This document shows positions 12,630 to 23,809 of a stretch of 64,000 nt of DNA, piece after piece. How positions within the stretch are numbered: position 1 is the stretch's first letter; each line of letters opens with the position of its first letter. Source of the DNA: Vandiemenella viatica (taxonomy: Eukaryota > Arthropoda > Insecta > Orthoptera > Morabidae); the NCBI GenBank assembly GCA_031002005.1, contig CM061921.1, forward strand, positions 179,498,935 to 179,562,934, in the 5' to 3' direction. The position numbers were made by a program, and so were the translations under genes. The notes beneath the pieces are model-generated. The model worked only from the letters and a program-made list of their open reading frames with translations. It did no database searches and had not been told where the DNA came from.

Positions 12630-13935
12630 CAGGGATAGTCAAAATGATTGCAGCGATTTCACGATATTTCTTTTGGCTGTCCTATAATAGGTACGATGAT
12701 GGGGTTTGCTGTTATAGCTTTCCAAGTTTCCATTGCACTAAATGCAAGCTTCCCGCAGTGGCCGCTAGAGCGCTAGAGAGCAAGATGGCTGTAAGTGAGA
12801 AAGTGTATGATGTTCTCGAATATCATTCGACTCAGTCTGTGATAACTGTTCAGCGACACTTTAGAACAAAGTTCGGCAAGGATCCCCCGCATGCTAACAC
12901 CATTCAGCGTTGTTATCAACATTTTAATGCCACGGGATGCCTTTTTAAAGGTAAAACAATGGGTCGCCCTCCTGTGTCTGAAAAAACCGTTGAAGGTGTG
13001 CGCGCCAATTACGTTTGTAGCCCACAGAAGTCTACTCTTCGAGCGAGCAGAGAATTAGGCATTACACAGAAGACCATTTAGAGAATTCTGCGGAAGCGAG
13101 TGTATATGAAGCCCTACATGTTACAGATGCTATAAGCACTGTCGCACAACGATGAAGTGCGTCGTTTTCAATTCCGTGCTCAACGTCTAGAACAAGACAA
13201 AAAAATAGCAGAAAAACTTGTGTTTAGTGATAGGCCAATTTTCATGTAATTGGAAAAGTAAACAGGCACAATGTGCTCATTTGGGGGACCGAAAACCCCC
13301 ATGCTTATATACAGCATGTTCGTAGCTCTCCCAAAGTGAACGAGTTTTGAGCGATCTCACGAAAGAAACTTTGTGGGCCTTTTTTCTTTAATGATCACAG
13401 GGAAAATCTATCTGCAAATGTTGCAGAAATGGCTCATGCCACATCTGGAAGCTGACAGTGAAGATTTAATTTTATAGCAGGACGGTGCTCCACCCCATTT
13501 TTCTATAGTTGTCTGTAATTTCCTAAACACCAGGATTCCAAACAAATGGATTAGTTGTGCTGGGGATGCTGATCGTCAGCTGATGTCATGGCCTCCTTGA
13601 TCCTCTGACCTAACCCCCTTCGGCTTCTTTGTTTGGGGTTTTCGTAAAAGAAACGATGTTCGAGTCACCACTACCAGTTGATCTGCCAGTCATACGGGTT
13701 CGCTTCACCAATGCATTTGCTCTCATTGACAGAGATATGCTGCATCGGGTATGTGAAGAACTCGATTATAGAATTGATTTATGCAGAGTCACTAAAGGTG
13801 CACATATTGAGCATCTGTAGACACTCAAAAAAATTTACAGTTTGTTTATATATCTGTGTAACCTTGTAAGTATATATCAAATAACAAATGTGTAGTAATT
13901 TTCTGAAATAACTGCAATCATTTTGATAAGCCCAG
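12630..13935 (+). mobile_element. DD41D mariner-type transposon, decayed
   Basis: A 1306-bp element with ~31-bp terminal inverted repeats (12630-12660 and 13905-13935; both contain CAAAATGATTGCAG), flanked by TA target duplications (12628-12629 and 13936-13937). It sits within one unit of the surrounding repeat array. Transposase coding fills the middle but is broken. Confidence 0.88.
12785..13819 (+). pseudogene. Mariner-family transposase, broken
   Basis: Starts with MAVSEKVYDVLEYHSTQS. An N-terminal helix-turn-helix region with GRPPVSEKTVEGVRA is followed by a second helix region ending in SRELGITQKTI, where a TAG at 13079 stops the frame. Catalytic pieces follow in shifted or interrupted frames: QDGAPPHF near 13478 and SDLTPFGFF near 13603. 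I count 41 residues between the second and third catalytic Asp, which fits the DD41D group. The C-terminal FALIDRDML is readable near 13705. The enzyme would cut and paste at TA sites; this copy has several stops and is inactive. Confidence 0.85.
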
Positions 13936-14576
13936 TATAATGTCAAGAAAGCGGAGAGATTACTCTTTATAATTCTAGATCATTTGTTGATAACGGTTAG
14001 ATATCCAGGGAGATACCAGGTTGAAGACACAAAAAAACACATTTTAGAAATACTGATACTTTTACCCTTTAAAGGTTAAATTCTGAAAAATTCCTGTCTT
14101 AAAATACGATGTGACCACACAGAAGACCTTAATGTTCAGAATGATACCTCATTTATCTGTTTGGGTTAGACATTAATAGAGATAAATTGCTAGTGACACT
14201 AAAAGCGTTGTACAACCATTAATACTTTTTCCCTTTAAGGGTTGAATTCCAAAAAAAATCTTTCTTAACATAACTTTTTACCAAATGCTGCTGTATTTAT
14301 CGACTTTGGTTAGATACACATGGAAATAAATGTCTCGAGACACAAAAAAAGCAGTTTATAAATAATGACATTTTTGTCATTTATGGATGGAATATGTAAA
14401 AATTAGTTTCTTTAAATATGATGTCACAAAAGCGGATATCTTAATCTTTAAAATGATACCTCATTTATCGATTTCAGATCGGTATGAACAAAGATAATGG
14501 CTTCTGACCAGAAAAAACCTATTAGAAAAAAAAATATGATTGATGATAATAGAAATAACACTATACTGATGAGTAA

Positions 14577-14636
14577 AGAGATGAGTTTAATATAAAATAT
14601 TTATTTTTGGTACCAACGAAAGAAATGTCTATCTCT
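14577..14636 (+). pseudogene. trnP: trnP relic, NUMT copy 1
   Basis: The acceptor AGAGAT pairs with ATCTCT, and the anticodon loop has TGG (ATTTTTGGTAC). It marks where mitochondrial sequence resumes after the repeat array. Confidence 0.7.
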
Positions 14637-14639
14637 GAT

Positions 14640-14705
14640 GTTTTAAATGTATTACGTTTTTTGATTACTAGACCAATGTTTTAGATATAAACTATTAAAA
14701 TTAAT
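14640..14705 (-). pseudogene. trnT: trnT relic, NUMT copy 1
   Basis: Reverse complement has ATAGTTTATATCTAAAACAT and a GGTCTAGTAATC anticodon arm in which the expected TGT is altered. Position between trnP and nad4L is ancestral. Confidence 0.55.
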
Positions 14706-14985
14706 ACTTCCATTATCATTGTATTATTTATTGTTTATATATTTTGGTGGTGTTTATGATTATTTATCTGAAGATAAATATTTATTGATAGTTTTGTTTA
14801 AGTTTAGAGTATATTGTTATCTCATTGTATGTAATTATTTCTGTTTATTTGATTAATTATGGATTGGACGTTTTCTTAATATTTCTTCAAGTTTTAAATG
14901 TTTTTGGTGAGTGAAGCATCATTGCGTTTATCTTTTTTAATTTATGTAATTGTTCTTATGGTAATAATTTTTTAAATTCTTTAAC
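14706..14985 (+). pseudogene. nad4L: nad4L, NUMT copy 1
   Basis: Short hydrophobic coding pieces (KHLLIML-like and LEYIVISLYVI-like, frame interrupted) directly upstream of nad4, of the usual ~280-bp size. Confidence 0.6.
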
Positions 14986-14989
14986 ATAT

Positions 14990-16255
14990 TCTTTATATTA
15001 ATATATATTGTTATTATTAAGTTTATGATACCTATATATTTAGTAAAAAATTTATTGTGGTTGGTTCATTCTTTGATATTTTTACTATGTTTTATTTATG
15101 ATATTTATGTTGATTATAATTCAATTAGATTTGGATCGGATTTTGTTTCATTTTTGATGACTTTACTTAGTTTTTGAATTTGTTCTTTAATATTTACTTG
15201 TAGGTTAAGAATTTATTTAACTGGTTTTTATTCAAATATCTTTGTATAAATTTTTAAATTTTTTGTTTTAATATTGTATTTGTCTTTATCCAAATTATCT
15301 TTGTTTTCTTTTTATTTATACTTTGAATCTAGATTAATTCCTACTTTATTATTAATTCTGGGCTGAGATATCAGCCAGAGCGTTTACAAGCTGCTATTTA
15401 TTTAATTTTTTTTATACTTTGGTTGCTAGATTGCCGTTGTTGTTAGTTTTACTACTTATTTATATGAATTTGGGTAGATTGTTATTACCTATATTAGTAT
15501 ATTTAGAAAGTTTTAATTTATATATTAAAATTTTTCTTTATTGGCTTTGCCTACGGGCCCACATTGAAGCTTCAATTTCAGGAAGAATAATTTTGGCGGT
15601 GTAATGTTAAAATTAGGAGGGTATGGTTTAATATGATCTTGATTTTTATATAACTATTTTGTTATGAATTTAGGTTTAATTGGTGGATTGATAGTGAGTT
15701 TCATTTGCAAGGATGAGGTTGATTTATTGTTAATAATTCCTTATTTCTATATTATCCATATTTTACTAGTTACTGTGGGCTTAATAAGCATAAATAATTT
15801 AGGGTGAAGCTAATCACTATATTTAATGGTTCATCATGGTTTATGTTCTTCTGGTTTATTGTTTTTAGCTAATTTCATACACAAATTATTAGTTTGTAGT
15901 AGATTATTAATCAATAAAAGATTACTTAATTTTATGCTTTTAGTATGATTGTGATGGCTCTTGTTAAGTTCATCCAATATAGCCCTCCCGCCGTTATTAG
16001 GTGAAATTTCTTTAATAAATAGAATTATTTCTTGGTCTATTATAATTTTACCTATTTTATTTATTCTATCTTTCTTTAGTGCTGCTTATACATTGTATCT
16101 GTATTCATGCAGTCAACATGGAATATATTCATATAGTTTTTTACTGGTTACATCTGAGAATATATTTTAACAATATTACTTTGGTTTCCCCTCAATATAC
16201 TTTTTTTGAAGGTGCATTTATTCATCTCGTACTTTAGTATTTAAAATAAGATAAA
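14990..16255 (+). pseudogene. nad4: nad4, NUMT copy 1
   Basis: Subunit 4 relic of nearly normal length. The diagnostic proton-channel segment reads LCLRAHIEASISGRIILAV followed by a KLGGYGL-like stretch (near 15540-15630). Further helices follow to 16170. Frameshifts are present, for example at 15600. Confidence 0.88.
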
Positions 16256-16319
16256 GATTTGTAGTGTAATTGAAATGATAAATTCGGCTTGCATTATAAT
16301 GAATTTGTTATGAATTGGT
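16256..16319 (+). other. Possible trnH position, not resolved
   Basis: tRNA-His is expected here between nad4 and nad5. The sequence is AT-rich and I cannot draw a convincing cloverleaf. Confidence 0.25.
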
Positions 16320-17535
16320 TTTTTAAGATTAATTAAATTATTATTTTTCAGTTATAATTTTTATTTGTTAGTATATATTTGATATTAGATAACTTTTTTA
16401 GTTTTATTGAGTGATATACAGGGTGTTACAAAAAGGTACGGACAAACTTTCAGGAAACATTCCTCACACACAAACAAAGAAAATATGTTATGTGGACATG
16501 TGTCCGGAAACGCTTACTTTCCATGTTAGAGCTCATTTTATTACTTCTCTTCAAATCACATTAAACATGGAATGGAAAAAACACAGCAACAGAATGTACC
16601 AGCGTGACTTCAAACACTTTGTTACAGGAAATGTTCAAAATGTCCTCCGTTAGCGAGGATACATGCATCCACCCTCCGTCGCATGGAATCCCTGATGTGC
16701 TGATGCAGCCCTGGAGAATGGCATATTGTATCACAGCCGTCCACAATATGAGCTCTAACATGGAAAGTAAGCGTTTCCGGACACATGTCCACATAACATA
16801 TTTTCTTTGTTTGTGTGTGAGGAATGTTTCCTGAAAGTTTGGCCGTACCTTTTTGTAACACCCAGTATTTTTAGAATAGATCTTCTGTAGTTATTACTTT
16901 ACTAATTGATTGAATATAAATTACTTTTATATCTTTTGTTACAATTATTTCTTCTTTAGTTATTTATTGAAGAATGGAATATATGCTTAATGTGGTGAAC
17001 TTAAATCGAATTATATTGCCTGTATATTAATTTTGTTTATTTTATTATTCCAAAAATAATATTATCATTATTCTTCTATTAGTTTATTTGATAGTAAGTC
17101 CAATCACATTTCATCTGATATAATTGGATTATTATTATTTGCTGTTTTGGTGGTTCTATAATGAGATGACTGATGTTTCCAGTTCTATATTGTATTGCCT
17201 TATTATTTAAAGTTTTTAATTAGTTCTTGTATATGTTATATTATTTTTTATTTCTGTTTATATTTTTATAAACCAATGATTGTACATAATCATTTATTAT
17301 TAGGTTTTATGTGATTTATGCCTTTGTTGCCAACAAAATATGATATTTTATCCATTAAAATGTGGTTATAAAACTTCAAAAAAATTTGATTATAGATGGA
17401 ATGTACTCATTTTTGGTCAGGATTTATACAGTTTTTATATTTATATATTATTTTATATACAAAATTTATATCATTTAAATTATAAAGTATATTTATTATC
17501 TACTATTGTATTATTAATTTTATATGTTATATTTA
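16320..17535 (+). pseudogene. nad5: nad5, truncated and interrupted, NUMT copy 1
   Basis: AT-rich, membrane-protein-like coding remnants between nad4 and trnF. Without the MITE (16419-16865) only ~770 bases remain of a gene normally ~1.7 kb, so more than half is deleted. The assignment rests mainly on position. Confidence 0.55.
16419..16865. mobile_element. MITE with ~110-bp inverted repeats, in nad5
   Basis: A 447-bp element flanked by TA (16417-16418 and 16866-16867). Its arms (16419-~16530 and ~16755-16865) are nearly perfect inverted repeats starting GGGTGTTACAAAAAGG. Both arms contain TATGTTATGTGGACATGTG. No transposase coding; the small middle region is non-coding. TA targeting fits Tc1/mariner mobilisation. 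Confidence 0.9.
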
Positions 17536-17890
17536 ATTAACATAAATGGCTTATTTAAAGCAATCTATTGAAGCTGTAGGGGACGTATATTTCCTTTAAG
17601 TATTTATAAATATAATTTAATATAATTTTTACAATAAAACTGTAATGTTTAGTTTTAAACTATATAAACCAGATAAATCAATTGAATCCAACCAATATTA
17701 TAAAAAGTTAGAGGCTTTTACAATGAAATTAATTCTCCTTAATTGGAATAATAATAATTCAATTATATTATTATCAGTAACATTTCTCAATTTGATTTCA
17801 ATTAAATGTAAATAAAGGTTACTGAACCAATTTTTACTTTAAAACTGAAGGCAAAAATCGCTTCTTAATTAAGGTTAATTAATTTATGAA
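17536..17890. pseudogene. Mitochondrial tRNA cluster (F, E, S1, N, R, A region), NUMT copy 1
   Basis: A plus-strand trnF-like arm with GAA (CTATTGAAGCTG near 17567) is followed by a minus-strand trnE-like TATATAGTTTAAAACT near 17650. The rest is AT-rich stem-loop sequence where trnS1, trnN, trnR and trnA are expected. Individual boundaries are uncertain. Confidence 0.5.
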
Positions 17891-18110
17891 TACAATAAAA
17901 ATAATATTGTGAATATTGATGTTATTATTCTGGGAATAATTATAGTAATTTCAATAGGAAGACTTAATACAAATTCCACACAAAAAATTAATGTAATTTA
18001 AAAAATGAACCCAGAATCGGCGACCTTCTCTTCCATCATTTATTGTTTTTTTACATTACGATAAATAAAACTATTATATGGATAATCAACAAAATAAATG
18101 CTCTAATTAT
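17891..18110 (-). pseudogene. nad3: nad3, partial, NUMT copy 1
   Basis: A minus-strand segment of the right composition and position, with a short EEKVADSGF stretch matching the central loop of nad3. Shorter than the normal ~350 bp. Confidence 0.5.
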
Positions 18111-18180
18111 TAATATCATAATTATTTATCTTGATTATTTCAAACTTTTTAATTGGTAGCTAATTTCACTTAATATAGTA
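18111..18180 (-). pseudogene. trnG: trnG relic, NUMT copy 1
   Basis: The minus strand after cox3 carries AGCTACCAATTAAAAAG, which can be the TCC anticodon arm of tRNA-Gly with one change. Confidence 0.35.
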
Positions 18181-18835
18181 GATAAATAACAACCTCATCA
18201 AAAACTAAAATGTACAGGAATAATCAAACAACATCTAGCAAGTGTCAGTATCATGCTGCTGCTTCGAATACGAATTGATGTGATATAAAAAAAGTAAATT
18301 AATTCGGTATGAAGAATATTAATAGGAATGATTAACCAATAAATACATGAATTCCCTTGAATCCTGTGGCTATAAAAAATGAAGAACCATATACTGCATC
18401 TGCAATAGTAAAATTTGCTTCTCAATATTCGTATGCTTGTAGAACAGTAAAATATATTCCAAGAATTACTGTAATAATTAATTAGTGCTTGCAATCTATG
18501 AAAATTTTTAAATTCCATTAATTTATGATGTGCTCATGTAACTATAATATCTGAAGTTAACAATACTAATGTATTTAATAATGGAATTTGTATTGGATTA
18601 AGTGGTGTAACCCCTTTAGGGGGTCAATTTATACCTGGTTCAATTGCTTGGGACAATCTTCTATTCAAGTATGCTCATAAAAATGATGCAAAAGTGATAC
18701 TTCTGCAGTAATAAATAAATCTATTCCTCATCGTATACCAGTAGACACACAAACAGCATGGAGTCCTTAATACGTTCCCTCTTACACGACATCTCACCTT
18801 CATTTTATTATTATTAGTAATGTAATTGTTATTCC
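18181..18835 (-). pseudogene. cox3: cox3, 5'-truncated, NUMT copy 1
   Basis: Minus-strand coding shows PPKGVTPLNPIQIPLLNT (near 18620), TWAHHKLMEFKNF (near 18520), an EYWEANFTIADAVYGSSFF-like run (near 18400) and the C-terminal end near 18185. One frame of ~106 codons is open at 18198-18518. The extreme N-terminus is missing. Confidence 0.9.
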
Positions 18836-19859
18836 TACTTAAAACAAGTTTATATCTAATATATTAAATAATTTGGCTAGTCCTGATACTATAATTATAG
18901 CCAGTGGTGGCCCTAGGGCGGTGCGGTGCAAGCGGTGCGACCACACCGGGCGCCGTCGTATCGGGGGCGCCGAAAATGCAGCGGCAGATCGTCTGTGTAA
19001 AATATGAAAAATAAATTCTATAGAACCCAGCTTGCTGTTCACATTTTTTTAAAATAAATTAATCTAAATTAATCATCAAGTAGTATTTATAAACGTATGA
19101 GCTTCCGTTTAATATATAGTCCGAGTCAGCTCGAGTTACTCTATTCCAGAAAACCACAAATCGTCCCACAGTTAGCACTCGCCGGTGTTGCGCCGCGCCT
19201 CCCGCACCTGTTTCCTGCCTTTTCGGCTGTAATCTTGCAGTGGATCTACGAATTTCCCCAGCCAGGGCAAAGACCTGCGATTGCCGTCCCTTCAAATATG
19301 AATTTATCAATTTGCCGCCCAGAGCAGTTTAAAGCTGTTCTTTGATTTTGCCGCCTCCTGAAGGGTACCGCTAAGTGCAGTAGAATTAAGAAAGAAGGTC
19401 ACCGCTCACGAATTTTTTATTTACTGCCCGTTTAAACACAATTTTGCCGCCCAGGGTAAGTTCCCCAGTTTACCCCCCCTCTAGATAGGTACAGTAATTT
19501 GCATGTAGGTGAGTTTGCATGAAGCGAGATTCAACCTATTTATCTATTCTACAATGTTAGACCTTAGGTGATTACAATTAATGTTGGTAGCGTAAATATT
19601 TACAAAATATAATGTGTCTTTTATAGACATGTCGCTACATTTTTTTTTTCTTAAAAGAAAAAAAACTAAAGCAAGGTAAATCTGAGGAGGTTTCAAAATT
19701 GCTTGCAAAATTTCTTAGAGATGTCATCTAAATCGTCGTCATCAGAACTACTTAACACGTGATGGAAGAAAACTTATTTCATAGAAAGTTATGATAAAGA
19801 GCAGCATGACAAGAAGATTTAGCTATGGCGGCAACGGCGTCTGCACTTCAAAATGGGGT

Positions 19860-21500
19860 ATACCAGATATACACCGTCGCAAATTATGATATTTCAAAAT
19901 GTTTGTTCACTGACCCTGCAATCAGAGATGAAATAATTATTCGAGCAACGGAAATATTCAAGAAAAAAAATATGGACGCCATTTCTTAAAAACGCATTTT
20001 CAAAGAGTATTATCAAAGGGAGAAACTTATAAAAGGAGATGGCTGGTTTCCTCTAAATCTGCAGATAAAGTATATTGTTTATACATTTGTTTATTCTTAT
20101 TTGGGAAAAGAAGAATTTGATGACTGGAGCTACTTATCAGAGCATCTCTACGTCTTCACATCGCCAGTACAGCTGAGTTGGACAGAAGCGTTGATTATAC
20201 TGAAAAACCTCAATATAATAGGCAAGCATTTGTAAACACAGATTGAAGACGAAAAATCTTGGTAGGTTGCTATCCTCGAATGAATGATTCCCAAAATATT
20301 CTTTTTAACAAGCAATAATTCCTGTTGAGGGGAAGCTTTGGATCTGGAAAACTATATACTTCTAATAATTGTAATTAACTGGATATATTTCAACTGCTAT
20401 GAAAGTATGCCGTTGTGATGATGGAGCATCTCCACCTTATTGCTAATAAAGAGACTAATGTCTATTATTTTGAAAAATGTATTTAAAACGATTGAAGTTC
20501 TTAATAAAATTTTGACTATGGTTAAGTCATCTAAATACTTTTCCATCATACTGAATTGAATTCCTGTTGTCAGTCGCGTAGAACAATTATTTTTAACATT
20601 GCTTTTGTTGACACTAATGATGATGAAATCAAAGTGCGTGAGTGTTTCGTTGCTTTTAAGCTGGTAGGTGAATATTCGGTACCTGAGAGCTGTAATCACT
20701 GGCCTGTATTTTAATGATATGATTTGGATATTTACGATTTTCGAGGCCAAAGATATGGCAATGGTTCCAATATGATACGAGGAAACAAAGGTGTCCAACG
20801 AAGAATTCTCAACCATTTTTAATCCATTTAGCTGATATTAAATTTGGCAATAGCAGGTACCGCCAAAACGTCAATTAGATCGGTTTCCTCGTCCGGATTT
20901 CTTTAAAGAATATTTGTTCCATTTTCTCTATCAACAAAGCGATGGGAATTGGTATGCAAGAACTTAGGACTATTGCCAAAAAAAATTAGCGAAACTTATT
21001 CGGACAATAGGGTTTCTAGCCTTGCTGCAGACCATTATCAGTTTATCACTATTCTTCAATTCGTGAGGCCCTTCCGGAAACGAATTATTCACTTGCAGCA
21101 ACAGAGGCCTTATCCCTGAGCTAGATCATGGAGCAATTTGAGTTTATAGTTACAATGGTGATTTGGTATTGATTAAAGTATTATTTTAAGCAAGGCTATC
21201 CAGGATGAAAGGAGATTCATGAAAGGCTTCACAATTGCAGTGCAAGATCTTAGAATTTGAGAGAGCTTACCGGTATTATTCGCCTGCTCTGATAACAGTT
21301 AGAGAAATTGTTTCTCAGACTGGGACATACATTTTATTAAGTCAGTCAGACACCAAAGGAAGGAGAGATATTTTTAATTAAGAGTCCATATATGATATAA
21401 TAACAGATCCCGAAGAATTGTTCACGGTGAACGTGGTTTAGCATATGATCGGTACAATCAAGAAGCCGTAGGTCACTCAGTTTTCACAACTATCTGAATT
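19860..21500 (+). pseudogene. hAT transposase of the ZMYM/DUF4371 type, broken
   Basis: Readable pieces: YDISKCLFTDPAIRDEI (near 19890), a KGDGWFPLN segment (near 20035) and LGKEEFDDWSYLSEH (near 20100), which match the N-terminal zinc-finger/TTF-type region of hAT proteins that carry DUF4371. Later parts are full of stops. No catalytic residues could be assigned. Confidence 0.65.
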
Positions 21501-21749
21501 TAATGATACAGTGTTGTTTTTACACATTATTAAAACAATTCCTGAATTGTAATAATTGGAATAATCCTGTGGGGACTTAAAAATGAGTTTAACGAATGGA
21601 GAAAAATGTAACACATCGGGTTGTGCATTGACCGAGGGACTTTCCAACCGAAACTATTGGGGCTTGAATCGGCAAAACCAACAGAAGTTCAACTTTCGAA
21701 ACAAAATGGTTAGCAGGATGTAACTATTACTATTACTCCTCGAGTCAGT

Positions 21750-21915
21750 AAAAGTGGGTGGCGGAGGGTGCATTATACCAATCCTAATGTGTAACCCATT
21801 TGAACATAGGAAGGGATATATGCGCCCATGGGCTATTTTTAGGAACCATTCCGGCATTCGCCCGGAGTGATCTGGGAAAACCATGGAAAACCCAGATCAG
21901 GATGGCGGAAATGAT
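21750..21915 (-). repeat. SINE-like fragment inside the hAT
   Basis: The reverse complement has the body motif GTTTTCCATGGTTTTCCC followed by a GCGAATGCCGG block. The same body occurs at 26170-26190 behind a tRNA-like head, so this is a related SINE in the opposite orientation. Confidence 0.6.
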
Positions 21916-21939
21916 TTATCGAGAACTACTCCTGTCAGA

Positions 21940-22270
21940 TTTTAAGTTTACTCACCTGGTAAATCCTTCCTATTCCATTCCCTAATCGCTCGTGGAAAAA
22001 ATGAGTACAGAAATAAATCTGTTCTGGCCCTAATTTCTCTTATCTTATTGTCACGGTCATTCCTGGATATGAATGTTGCTGGTAGTAATATTGCTGTCAT
22101 TGCGAAACAAGTCGGTGGTGAATTTTTCAATTAGCTTCTGCCGAGAGCAACGCCTTCGGTGTTCCAGGTCTTCACAACCTAACTCCCTCTCCATCGCACT
22201 TACGCTTTATTTCGATTTCTTACGATATATTTCCGAATATGTGGACAGCACTTCGAATTGTCGCTAAAGG
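21940..22270 (-). mobile_element. 3' fragment of a CR1-like LINE inside the hAT
   Basis: The minus-strand frame encodes SRNDRDNKIREIRARTD and SFFPRAIREWN, the C-terminal end of the same RT family as the LINE at 161-4389. Only the last ~60 codons and some 3' UTR remain. Confidence 0.7.
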
Positions 22271-22727
22271 AGACCGAAGTTTCAATAATTTTTTTTTTTT
22301 TTTTTTTTTAAACTTATTCATGCAAACTCGAACTGTAAATAGACTTCAAAATCTTGCAATTTTATCTATAGAAAATAATATTGCCTAAGGGCAAAAACGA
22401 GGAAGTTGGCAATCTAGACCTTTTAGTTATGATTTTATTTCTTCATTTGTTTGTTTTAAACATTTTTCTAAAAATACTATGTAAATTTGACGTATACGTG
22501 ATGTGAGTATTGCGTAAGCTATAGTAGCGTAAATTAACCTTTACAAACATATAGTGTTCTTTTTCACTGTTGTTGTTTCTAATTCATACCATTACTACCC
22601 TATACGCTAATCTTTCTGAAGTTTCAGTTAATATTAATGTATAAGGATAAGCGACTCCACGTTTGAGGCGCCACAATGAGATGTCGCACCACCTGAAAAA
22701 CTTGCTAGGGCTGCTTCTGATTATAGC

Positions 22728-23555
22728 TCCAATAGCTCCTTTTCAAGGTCATACTCTATAGTCAAATTTAATTAGTATAACATTGCAAGCCGTGTATTTA
22801 CTATTAAAGTTAACAATAAATTGCCGGCAAATTTATTAGCGGCTAATTGAATTCCTATTGTCCCTCGTCAAATAATATTACTAATTGAAATAAATAACTC
22901 TCGGGTTTTCTGCCAGTTAATTGATTTATTTAGTTCTTTTAACAACGTTTCGGCAACTGCCATCGTTGCCTTCATCAGGTTAACTCTTACATACAAGGAC
23001 AAAACACTGACTGACTCGCGAGCCAGTCCTGGCTCCTATAAATAGCCTGTTGCCAAGGGAAGCTTCACGCTGCTCTTTGATTGGTCGACCAATCAATACG
23101 CCGGGAAAAACTAAAATGTCATAATATTGCTAATTGTTTCATTCATTATTATAAATATTATAAGAGCTTATAAAGTGCCTTGTGGCACTAAGGGTGTAAA
23201 TATATGATTTATATAGTTAAATCAACCAAATATTATAAATAATATTCATAATGGTAAATCTAAAGAAAATATTATAGATATATAAGGAAACAATCCTGAG
23301 AAATTGTTGGATGTAACTAATCTGAACAATGAAATAAATATTATTGTTATTCCTCTCTTTTTATTAAATCCTAATATTGTTTTAAATTCAATATGAGGCG
23401 ATTACAAAATTTTATATCATATTGAGTTTAATCAAGGCAGGATAAATCAAAATCTTACTGGAATAATAATTATTCCAATAAATGTTCTTATTCAGTTGAC
23501 TGATTTGTTTGTAATATTAGTTAATGGATCAAAAGCTGAGTAAAGGTTTCTCAAC
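22728..23555 (-). pseudogene. atp6: atp6, interrupted, NUMT copy 1
   Basis: ATP synthase subunit a relic. Minus-strand pieces read SAFDPLTNITNKSVN (near 23530), [10 protein letters not shown] (near 23300), a HTLVPQGTL-like block (near 23185) and IQLAANKFAGNLLLTLI (near 22850). It is split by a Penelope-like insertion (~22901-23122) and ends at the hAT. Confidence 0.88.
22901..23122 (-). mobile_element. Penelope-like terminal fragment
   Basis: An insertion in atp6 bounded by a near-identical ~16-bp duplication (ATAATATTACTAATTG and ATAATATTGCTAATTG). The minus strand contains CCTGATGAAGGCAAC, then GTTGCCGAAACGTTG: a CTGATGA box, a hairpin and GAAAC (22947-22978). This arrangement occurs at Penelope-like element termini. 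No coding is present. Assignment by motif only. Confidence 0.55.
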
Positions 23556-23707
23556 ATTTTCAAATTAATGAAGAATTTGTTGTTGAATATTTTTTAACAA
23601 TAGGTTTATAATGCATTAAATATTAATTTATTATATTATATATAACCAATGTGATTGAAAATATATTACACAGGGAGAATCATATTAATGGAGATATTTG
23701 TGGAATT
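23556..23707 (-). pseudogene. atp8: atp8, NUMT copy 1
   Basis: Minus strand encodes IPQISPLIWFSLCNIFSI, matching the conserved N-terminus of insect ATP8. Only 18 bases separate it from trnK, so trnD is absent. Confidence 0.8.
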
Positions 23708-23724
23708 AAAATAGATATATTTTC

Positions 23725-23794
23725 CACCAGAAGTATTTGTTTATTTATGATAAATTGGTTAAAGAGACCATTATTCACTCTCAGACATTTGGTG
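23725..23794 (-). pseudogene. trnK: trnK, NUMT junction between copies
   Basis: The acceptor CACCAAA pairs with CTTCTGGTG, and the anticodon loop CTCTTTA gives CTT. This tRNA closes copy 1 and opens copy 2 (cox2 follows), showing head-to-tail continuity. Confidence 0.85.
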
Positions 23795-23809
23795 TATTAA
23801 TTAATAATA

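Larger units (their letters stand above)
12353..14560. repeat. Degenerate ~165-bp tandem repeat array inserted in the NUMT
   Basis: Begins with TAGGTGACCCGTGCAAAAAT and contains units anchored by CCCTTTAAGGGTTGAATTCC-type sequence near 12590, 14062, 14228 and ~14380. Spacing is 150-166 bases once the mariner (12630-13935) is removed. It replaces the nad6/trnP boundary. This anchor resembles a dispersed repeat common in insect genomes; its class is not known to me. Confidence 0.6.
18902..22719. mobile_element. hAT transposon (3.8 kb), decayed
   Basis: Bounded by the exact 8-bp target duplication ATTATAGC (18894-18901 and 22720-22727), diagnostic for hAT. The terminal repeats are imperfect: CAGTGGTGGCCCTAG at the left and CAGAAGCAGCCCTAG (reverse complement) at the right, with a shared GGTGCGAC block further in. 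It interrupts the NUMT atp6/cox3 boundary. It carries a transposase relic plus a nested SINE and LINE fragment. Confidence 0.92.
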
